Below, piece after piece: positions 58,973 to 64,000 of a stretch of DNA of 64,000 nucleotides (within the stretch, counting starts at the first letter, position 1; each line of letters opens with the position of its first letter). This stretch comes from Oscillospiraceae bacterium (GTDB taxonomy: Bacteria > Bacillota > Clostridia > Oscillospirales > Oscillospiraceae), in assembly GCA_015068305.1 (NCBI GenBank), contig SVKV01000002.1:1-64000 (forward strand), given 5' to 3'. The notes beneath the pieces are model-generated. The model was given only the letters and a program-made list of their open reading frames with translations, ran no database searches and was not told where the DNA came from. The position numbers were made by a program, and so were the translations under genes.

Positions 58973-60463
58973 ATGAAAAAAATAATCTGCATGATCCTCT
59001 GCCTGCTTCTGACAGTGCAGTTTATATTGATTCCTGCTGCGGCAACGGAAACGGGACTTCCCACGGAGGCAGTGGTGGAGACCCTTCCTTCGGCAGAAGG
59101 AGAAACGGCACCCCAGGCGGAGTACGGCCTGGCGACAATCCTCAACGGCTGCCGGACTCTGGATGCCCAGGAGCCCCTGGGCGGCAGCAACCCGATGCTG
59201 GAGACCGCGGTATCTGCCTTTGTCTACGAGCGCAATACCGGCACGGTGGTCTATGCCTATAACCCGGATCTGGAACTGCAGCCCGGTACCCTGACCAAGA
59301 TCGTGGCGGCCATCGTCGCCATTGAAAACGGCGATCTGGATGCGGATGTTACCATCAGCAGCCGCAATTACAAATATCTTCCGGCAGGTGCGAAGAATTC
59401 CAAGCTGAAGGAAGGCGAAGTGATGACCCTGCGGGATCTGCTGTACTGCATGTTCCTGGAATGGGCCAACGATGCCGCCGTTACCATTTCCGAGCATATC
59501 GCCAATTCCCAGGAGTCCTTCGTCAAAATGATGAATGAGTGGGTCGACCGGGTAGGCTGTACCAATACCCGTTTTACCGACTGCCACGGCCTGGGCTCCG
59601 AAGGTCAGAGCACCACAGCCCGGGATATGGCCCGCATCGTGGAGGAAGCACTGAAGAATGAGGACTTCCGGAAACTCTTCTGTGCCAAGGCCTACACAGT
59701 TCCTGCAACCAACCGATCCGATGCCCGGGCGCTGAAATCTCTGAACTATCTGATCGAGGAAACCATCGTTCCTCAGCACAACTATAAGGGCGCTACCGGC
59801 GGCCTTGCCCACTATACCGAATTCTCCGGTGCGTCTCTGGTATGTACGGCGGAGAACAAGGGCATGTCCTATACCGTCGTGGTCATGGGCTGCAAGCGTG
59901 TTTTCAACAAGGACAAGAGCTGGGTCGTGGAAAGCTACGGCAACTACGAAGAGGCCTGGGTGCTCCTGGACTATGCCTTTGATAACTACAAAATCTGCCG
60001 TCTGCTCCACGAAGGACAGTCCATGGCTCAGTTCCCGGTGGCCGGCGGTGAAAACGATGTGGTTGCCCAGACCCATGTTTCCAAGGATGCCATCCTTCCG
60101 GCCAGTGCAAGGCTTGACAATCTGATCCTTAAGTATTCGGTGGTGGGAGGCGGACTGAAAGCACCGCTGGAAAAGGATCAGAATATTGCAAATCTGCAGA
60201 TCTGGTACCGAACCTCCTGCGTGGCGGAGGCAGAGCTTTATGCCATGTCCCCGGTCCGTGCAGTGGCGGATCTGGATCTGGATATCCAGGGTGCCGCGTC
60301 CCGGGACGACTCGAACCTTTCTCAGTTTTTGTCATTCGTGGGCATTGTGTGCCTGGTGATTCTGGTGCCGCTGACGGTTTACCTGGTTGTCAATCATACC
60401 CGGCGGATTATGGCCAGAAACCGGCGGCGCCGCCGCAGAACAAGCCGCAGGAGGAGCCGCTGA
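58973..60463 (+). CDS. DacF-like D-Ala-D-Ala carboxypeptidase homolog, probable pseudoenzyme
   Basis: 496 residues. Signal peptide (1-24), then the PBP5-type domain (about 75-300): FVYERNTGTVVYAYNPD, ELQPGTLTKIVAAIVAIENG, LLYCMFLEWANDAAVTISEHI. Active enzymes carry S-x-x-K, S-x-N and K-T-G. Here these read T106-LTK109, W164-AN166 and A274-TG, so the nucleophile Ser, second Ser and third-motif Lys are all replaced. The fold is kept. After a beta domain there is a second membrane helix (LSFVGIVCLVILVPLTVYLVV) and an Arg-rich cytoplasmic tail. It may bind peptidoglycan as a scaffold. Confidence 0.85.
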   Translation: MKKIICMILCLLLTVQFILIPAAATETGLPTEAVVETLPSAEGETAPQAEYGLATILNGCRTLDAQEPLGGSNPMLETAVSAFVYERNTGTVVYAYNPDLELQPGTLTKIVAAIVAIENGDLDADVTISSRNYKYLPAGAKNSKLKEGEVMTLRDLLYCMFLEWANDAAVTISEHIANSQESFVKMMNEWVDRVGCTNTRFTDCHGLGSEGQSTTARDMARIVEEALKNEDFRKLFCAKAYTVPATNRSDARALKSLNYLIEETIVPQHNYKGATGGLAHYTEFSGASLVCTAENKGMSYTVVVMGCKRVFNKDKSWVVESYGNYEEAWVLLDYAFDNYKICRLLHEGQSMAQFPVAGGENDVVAQTHVSKDAILPASARLDNLILKYSVVGGGLKAPLEKDQNIANLQIWYRTSCVAEAELYAMSPVRAVADLDLDIQGAASRDDSNLSQFLSFVGIVCLVILVPLTVYLVVNHTRRIMARNRRRRRRTSRRRSR

Positions 60464-60465
60464 TC

Positions 60466-61029
60466 ATGATGGATTGGGATGCCCTGGAAAAAACCTGTAA
60501 AACCTGCACCCGGTGCGGTCTGTGTGAGACCCGGAATCATGTGGTCTTTGGCGTCGGCCCCAAGACGGCAGATGTGATGTTTGTGGGCGAAGGACCCGGC
60601 GAACAGGAAGACCTGCAGGGAGAACCCTTTGTCGGGGCTGCCGGTCATCTGCTGGACGATATGCTGTCCATCATCGATTTGAGCCGGGAAAACTGCTACA
60701 TCGGCAACATCGTCAAGTGCCGTCCGCCCCGGAACCGGGATCCTCTGGAAACAGAGCAGGATGCCTGCATCGTTTACCTGCGCAACCAGGTGGCGCTGAT
60801 CCAGCCGAAAATTATTGTCTGTCTGGGCCGGGTGGCTGCCAAGCGGCTCATTGATCCGGATTACCGGATCACCCGGCAGCACGGTACCTGGGTGCAGAAG
60901 GGCGGCATCTGGATGACGGCCATTTATCATCCGTCGGCCCTGCTGCGGGATGTTTCCAAACGTCCCGAAACCTTTGATGACCTGCTGGCGATCCGTGATA
61001 AGATCACGGAAACAGGCGCAAAGTTCTGA
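60466..61029 (+). CDS. Family 4 uracil-DNA glycosylase
   Basis: 187 residues, iron-sulfur enzyme that removes uracil from DNA. Cys-rich N-terminus (C11, C14, C17, C20), motif A GEGPGEQEDLQGEPFVGAAG, NIVKCRPPRNRDP with the third cluster Cys, and motif B TAIYHPSALLRD. Two ATGs (60466, 60469) are possible. GGAGG is supplied by the Arg-rich tail codons of the preceding gene, whose stop lies 2 bases before, so translation is coupled. Confidence 0.93.
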   Translation: MMDWDALEKTCKTCTRCGLCETRNHVVFGVGPKTADVMFVGEGPGEQEDLQGEPFVGAAGHLLDDMLSIIDLSRENCYIGNIVKCRPPRNRDPLETEQDACIVYLRNQVALIQPKIIVCLGRVAAKRLIDPDYRITRQHGTWVQKGGIWMTAIYHPSALLRDVSKRPETFDDLLAIRDKITETGAKF

Positions 61030-61033
61030 TACC

Positions 61034-61066
61034 ATGGGGAGGAAGCGAAAGCCACCTCCCCTTGTT
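61034..61066 (+). terminator. Hairpin between udg and ccdA
   Basis: GGGGAGG (61036-61042) and CCTCCCC (61055-61061) with a 12-base loop, followed by TTGTTT. It is a weak terminator or attenuator. Confidence 0.5.
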
Positions 61067-61095
61067 TAAATTCCGAAGAGAAAGGACTGTGAACT

Positions 61096-61755
61096 ATGCA
61101 ATATATGATTTCATTTTTGGAGGGCATCATTACCTTTATTTCCCCGTGCCTGCTGCCGATGCTGCCCATTTATATTTCCTATTTCGCCGGCGGCGGAGAG
61201 CGGTCCACCAAGAAGACAATGACCGGCGCACTGGGCTTTGTCCTGGGCTTTACGGTGGTATTTGTGGCCATGGGTGCGCTGGCCGGAACCCTGGGCAGCT
61301 TTCTGAAGCAGTACCAGACCGCAGTGAATGTGGTGTCCGGACTGATCGTGATTGTATTTGGTCTGAACTTTATGGGCGTTGTGAAGCTGAATCTGTTCCG
61401 GGGCGGTGTCAGCAATAATGTATCCCCCAACGGATTCTTTTCTTCCGTCCTGTTCGGCATTGTCTTTTCCGTGGGCTGGACCCCCTGTGTGGGCGCGTTC
61501 CTGGGTTCTGCGCTGATGCTGGCCTCCCAGCAGGGTCACGTGCTGGAGGGAATGCTGATGCTGCTGGTCTATTCCATGGGCCTGGGTATTCCCTTTATGG
61601 TCAGCGCGCTGCTGATTGACAAGCTAAAGTCTGCCTTTAACTGGATCAAGAGTCATTACAATCTGGTCAATATGATCAGCGGTGCGCTGCTGATCTTTGT
61701 AGGTGTGCTGATGGCCACCGGAACTTTGGGACGGATTTTGTCCTGGATGAGCTGA
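61096..61755 (+). CDS. CcdA-type thiol-disulfide transporter
   Basis: 219 residues, six helices. The paired cysteines are in FISPCLLPMLP (helix 1) and VGWTPCVGAFLGS (helix 4), as in CcdA/DsbD membrane domains, which carry electrons from cytoplasmic thioredoxin to the outside. GAGAAAGGA precedes the ATG. It is followed after 10 bases by a TlpA-like thioredoxin, its natural partner. Family members support cytochrome c or sporulation; no cytochrome genes are in view. Confidence 0.92.
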   Translation: MQYMISFLEGIITFISPCLLPMLPIYISYFAGGGERSTKKTMTGALGFVLGFTVVFVAMGALAGTLGSFLKQYQTAVNVVSGLIVIVFGLNFMGVVKLNLFRGGVSNNVSPNGFFSSVLFGIVFSVGWTPCVGAFLGSALMLASQQGHVLEGMLMLLVYSMGLGIPFMVSALLIDKLKSAFNWIKSHYNLVNMISGALLIFVGVLMATGTLGRILSWMS

Positions 61756-61765
61756 GGTGGAGAAT

Positions 61766-62401
61766 ATGAAGAAAAAAATTACTTGGATCGTTCTTGCGGT
61801 GCTGCTGGTTGCGCTGATCGGCGGTGCGTCCGTGCTCTATGACCGGCTGGGCAGCGCCTACGAGGTGGATCAGCTGGCAACTCAGGCACCGGTTGTGCCT
61901 CAGACGGAAGTTCCTGCTGAAAATGAAATCCCGAAAGAGACGGAAACTCCTGAGGAGACAGAAGCTCAGGCGGAAACGGAACCTATGACTGCCCCGGACT
62001 TTACCGCCCTGGATGCCCAGGGAAATGAGGTCAGACTGTCCGATTATTTCGGAAAACCCATCGTGCTGAATTTCTGGGCCAGCTGGTGCGGCCCCTGCAA
62101 AAGCGAAATGCCGGATTTTGATGAGGCCTATCTGGCCCAGGGAGAGGAAATCCAGTTTCTGATGGTGAATATGACCGACGGCTCCAGAGAAACCCTGGAC
62201 ACCGCGAAGTCCTTTGTCGCCGACAGCGGCTACAGCTTCCCGGTTGTTTTTGATGTGAACCAGGAGGCGGCCATGACCTATGCGGTCAGTTCTCTGCCGA
62301 CTACCTTCTTCATCGGTGCGGACGGAAGCATGGTAGCCTATGCCATGGGTGCCATTGATGGGGATACTCTCCAGCGTGGCATTGAAATGATCACACAATG
62401 A
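61766..62401 (+). CDS. Membrane-anchored TlpA/ResA-like thioredoxin
   Basis: 211 residues. N-terminal helix (KKITWIVLAVLLVALIGGASVLY), a Glu/Thr/Pro spacer (VPAENEIPKETETPEETEAQ), then a thioredoxin fold with WASWCGPCKSEMPDFDEAY (active CGPC) and cis-Pro in AVSSLPTTFFIGADG. Located outside the membrane, it probably receives electrons from CcdA and reduces disulfides. ATG 61766 follows AGGTGGAG; the GTG at 61757 is less likely. Ends at a strong terminator. Confidence 0.92.
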   Translation: MKKKITWIVLAVLLVALIGGASVLYDRLGSAYEVDQLATQAPVVPQTEVPAENEIPKETETPEETEAQAETEPMTAPDFTALDAQGNEVRLSDYFGKPIVLNFWASWCGPCKSEMPDFDEAYLAQGEEIQFLMVNMTDGSRETLDTAKSFVADSGYSFPVVFDVNQEAAMTYAVSSLPTTFFIGADGSMVAYAMGAIDGDTLQRGIEMITQ

Positions 62402-62403
62402 GA

Positions 62404-62438
62404 AAAACCTCCACGGCTTTTGCCGTGGAGGTTTCTTT
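62404..62438. terminator. Bidirectional terminator
   Basis: AACCTCCACGGC / GCCGTGGAGGTT with a TTTT loop, T-run on the plus side and A-run mirrored for the minus gene. Confidence 0.93.
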
Positions 62439-63032
62439 TTACTGTTTCTTTTTCTCGGAATAGCAAATCGTGATAAAACCAAATGCCAGGATCAAAACCA
62501 GACCGGAGAATCCCAAAGCAAAAGAGGGGAGCCGGGCGGGGTTGACTTTTTCCACGTAATCGGCGGCCATCATCATGAATACCAGCTGCCCGTTGCACAT
62601 CAGAATGCCGGGCATGGCCCGCTGCAGGGGCTTCAGATCATGGCAGATGGGAATGATCACGGAAATAAATACCACATTGGCGCAGATTGCCAGAAGCATC
62701 ATGGGGTAGAAGTGGGGATTGGGAATGTAACCGGGGATGAAGCGGCTGCCGATGAAGGTCAGCACCAGGATATAGGCAAGATAGACAGCCATCAGAACCA
62801 GATTCATCAGAAAATTACCGATAACGTCTTTTCGTTCACTGACACCATCGGGCCGCTGCGGGAAATTCTTGAACTGACAGATGAAGGGGACCACACTGGC
62901 GCAGATGCCCACCAGCTCAATGGAATAGCCGGAGGTCAGCGTGCGATAGGATGCAAGTACCAGCAAAACGAGGGAGGGGATGCTTATGCGGAAGGATCTC
63001 AGCTTGTGAAGAACGAGAGAGAAGATGTTCAT
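62439..63032 (-). CDS. Six-helix membrane protein, ABC-2 permease-like
   Basis: 197 residues with about six hydrophobic stretches: LVLLVLASYRTLT, ELVGICASVVPFICQF, NFLMNLVLMAVYLAYILVLTFIG, PMMLLAICANVVFISVIIPICH, GILMCNGQLVFMMMAA, and GFSGLVLILAFGFITICY. The spacing and the short RP/ERKDVIGN loop look like the ABC2_membrane_5 family, but no ATPase gene is adjacent. The export cargo is unknown. AAAGGAG precedes the ATG. Confidence 0.7.
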   Translation of the reverse strand: MNIFSLVLHKLRSFRISIPSLVLLVLASYRTLTSGYSIELVGICASVVPFICQFKNFPQRPDGVSERKDVIGNFLMNLVLMAVYLAYILVLTFIGSRFIPGYIPNPHFYPMMLLAICANVVFISVIIPICHDLKPLQRAMPGILMCNGQLVFMMMAADYVEKVNPARLPSFALGFSGLVLILAFGFITICYSEKKKQ

Positions 63033-63212
63033 AGAATCCGGGCTCCTTTATGAATTTGATAAATGCAGAATATCACATAAATGTTTCTGAAATGTTTGAA
63101 ATTTTTCTGTTTATAAAATTATTTTAGAATATTTCAGTTGAATTGCCAATGAAGAATCGACCGGAAGCCGGCAACTCGACACTCTGTTGAGCAAGAGACC
63201 TGACGCTCCATA
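63033..63212. other. Gene-free stretch before the tRNA-Thr repeats
   Basis: AT-rich to about 63150 with no ribosome sites. GCAAGAGACCTGAC (63191-63204) resembles the GCTAGTGACCTGAC found in the two repeats that follow and may be a third, decayed copy of the tRNA-Thr 3' end. Confidence 0.4.
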
Positions 63213-63336
63213 TCGAGCCCCCATCCAGTGACAGTCCACCGGACTGTCACATATTATTTTCGGGTCAGTTCAACGCATATAAAAAGAACCAACCCATATG
63301 GGTTGGTTCTTCTTATGGAGCTAGTGACCTGACTCG
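63213..63336 (-). repeat. 124-bp repeat, copy 1: tRNA-Thr 3' end plus terminator
   Basis: On the minus strand this begins with the last ~21 bases of a tRNA (T-arm end, acceptor strand CACTAGC, T, CCA; 63316-63336). A perfect terminator follows (AAGAACCAACCC/GGGTTGGTTCTT), then a perfect 10-bp inverted repeat GTGACAGTCC/GGACTGTCAC (63228-63250). It is over 90% identical to copy 2. Read as an integration scar. Confidence 0.75.
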
Positions 63337-63384
63337 TTTACATTTTCATTTCCTATGGAAATGAAAATTAAGGTGTCGATGTGG

Positions 63385-63508
63385 TCGAGCCCCCATCGAG
63401 TGACAGTCCACCGGACTGTCACATATTGTTTTCGAGTCAGCTCACCGCATATAAAAAGAACCAACCCAGGTGGGTTGGTTCTTTTTATGGAGCTAGTGAC
63501 CTGACTCG
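63385..63508 (-). repeat. 124-bp repeat, copy 2
   Basis: Same length and order as copy 1, displaced by 172 bases, with about eight differences. The terminator and the GTGACAGTCC hairpin (63400-63422) are intact. It continues rightward into a longer tRNA piece. Confidence 0.8.
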
Positions 63509-63532
63509 AACAGGCGACCTTCTCATTACGAG
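63488..63532 (-). pseudogene. 3' half of a tRNA-Thr (CGT) gene, probable attachment site
   Basis: On the minus strand 45 bases form the anticodon loop CTCGTAA (anticodon CGT), the 3' anticodon stem TGAGA, a short variable loop, T-arm GCCTG TTCGAGT CAGGT, acceptor strand CACTAGC, discriminator T and CCA. The 5' half is missing: bases just right of 63532 do not pair with the 3' stem. Tyrosine-recombinase elements commonly integrate at exactly this part of tRNA genes, leaving such a half. Confidence 0.75.
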
Positions 63533-63604
63533 TGGTGATTTTGCTGTTTTCTCCTGTTTTGAGATGTGCGAAAATGTGTTGCAGCGCAATCATTTTTCGA
63601 ATTC

Positions 63605-63675
63605 TGCGTTGCGTATCGTTTTGGCTACCGGAAAGCTCTTTTTGTAACGTGGGTAGCCAAATGGTAGCCAAAATA
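63605..63675. repeat. TGGCTACC repeats, possible integrase arm sites
   Basis: TTTTGGCTACC (about 63619), GGTAGCCAAA (63652) and GGTAGCCAAAA (63663) form one inverted and two direct copies within 60 bases. Short repeats of this sort beside a tRNA att site are typical of integrase arm-type or excisionase sites. Confidence 0.5.
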
Positions 63676-63764
63676 TAGAGGCGGTTTTGCCCTTTGATTT
63701 TTGCTTTTTCTTTGCTTTCGGTTTGCTTAATAATTGCTTATTGAAAAGATGCACACCTGCAGAA

Positions 63765-63893
63765 TTAAGCGAAGGACTCCAGAATGCTGAGCCACTCCAC
63801 CATGCTCTCTCTGTCCTTCAGCTTCATATCCGTCGCGTCGTTGTACTCCGGCCATTCCTTCCGCAGAATCTCCAGTGCCTGTTCCTCTGTCAT
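63765..63893 (-). CDS. Small acidic protein at the edge of the putative mobile element
   Basis: 42 residues from ATG 63893, with GGAGG eight bases upstream: MTEEQALEILRKEWPEYNDA to the ending MVEWLSILESFA. It is helical and acidic, without signal or membrane segment. I do not recognise a family; short proteins of this kind are frequent on integrative elements. A longer TTG start (63950) is possible but lacks a ribosome site. Confidence 0.55.
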   Translation of the reverse strand: MTEEQALEILRKEWPEYNDATDMKLKDRESMVEWLSILESFA

Positions 63894-64000
63894 ATTCGGT
63901 ACCTCCATTGTTGATAGTATCATTATAATTGCTTCCGGTATTTGCGTCAACAGATCTCTTTACGCCCAGCGCCTCATCAATCGCGTAGACTGCATCCTGG
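63894..64000 (-). CDS. Possible 3' part of a gene entering from the right edge
   Basis: On the minus strand one frame is open from base 63999, reading QDAVYAIDEALGVKRSVDAN and onward. It continues past 63893 with no stop until 63727, overlapping the small gene in another frame. The first ~35 residues look protein-like, while the rest is Gly-rich and looks like a shadow frame. Either the gene ends near 63890 after a frameshift, or it is not coding. Too short to name. Confidence 0.25.

Noticed and set aside
63321-63671. A 116-codon minus-strand frame and an 88-codon plus-strand frame across the tRNA-Thr repeats
   Set aside because: Both translate tRNA, terminator and hairpin sequence (for example DLTRTGDLLITS from the tRNA T-arm). 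Spurious proteins of this type are common near tRNA genes.

Overview
This window looks like a chromosome segment of a low-oxygen, spore-forming, Gram-positive gut bacterium of class Clostridia, most likely Oscillospiraceae/Ruminococcaceae-like (inference). The reasons are: sporulation genes (spoIIR, spoVAD, spoVAE), T-box leaders before cysS and pheST, AddAB instead of RecBCD, an IreB phosphoprotein, a PadR/DUF1700/DUF4097 operon, Gram-positive lipoprotein signals, strong AGGAGG ribosome sites, and moderately GC-rich coding DNA with AT-rich sigma-A promoters. No outer-membrane genes are seen.

Layout. 0-2.4 kb: khpA-rimM-trmD, then a sirtuin. 2.4-7.2 kb (minus): a ThrE-like exporter, a PadR-DUF1700-DUF4097 operon, and hxlR-degV. 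7.3-12 kb: a copper P-type ATPase with a fused CopZ-like domain, a hydrolase, a small protein overlapping truA, and an Spx/ArsC-like protein. 12-17.7 kb: a Cys T-box followed by cysS-polA-rimI-tsaD. 18-22 kb: a lone heparanase-like glycosidase, a pseudouridine synthase with a Cys-rich protein, tRNA-Ser(CGA), and an M42 peptidase. 22-28.8 kb: a very large MacB-like ABC transporter, an M20 peptidase, and an HD protein with an amidohydrolase. 28.8-33 kb: two divergent single-pass membrane proteins, a Ser/Thr kinase with fibronectin-III-like ectodomains and a zinc-ribbon protein with bacterial Ig-like ectodomains. 33-41.7 kb: ispE, spoIIR, addB-addA.

41.7-50.1 kb (mostly minus): spoVAD-spoVAE followed by a 35-residue Asn/Gln-only-type peptide, a GNAT (plus strand), an NlpC/P60 hydrolase, a conserved unknown, ireB, and pheS-pheT behind a Phe T-box. 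50.2-55 kb: an M32 carboxypeptidase, a PfkB kinase, nnrD, a lipoprotein, a mazF with no visible antitoxin, and an unknown. 55-58.9 kb (minus): comEA, response regulator, histidine kinase, GerMN lipoprotein and exonuclease III packed as one operon. 58.9-62.4 kb: a DacF-like protein that has lost all three active-site motifs, a family-4 uracil-DNA glycosylase, and CcdA with a TlpA-like thioredoxin. After 63 kb the sequence enters what looks like the edge of an integrated element: two 124-bp repeats, each carrying the 3' end of a tRNA-Thr gene plus its terminator.

Most of the window is housekeeping. The strongest candidates for something undescribed are the kinase/zinc-ribbon divergent pair, the Asn/Gln micropeptide in the spoVA locus, the DacF-like pseudoenzyme, the CopA-CopZ fusion with an internal ribosome site, and the tRNA-Thr integration scars. 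All functional names rest on reading motifs by eye; no database search was run.
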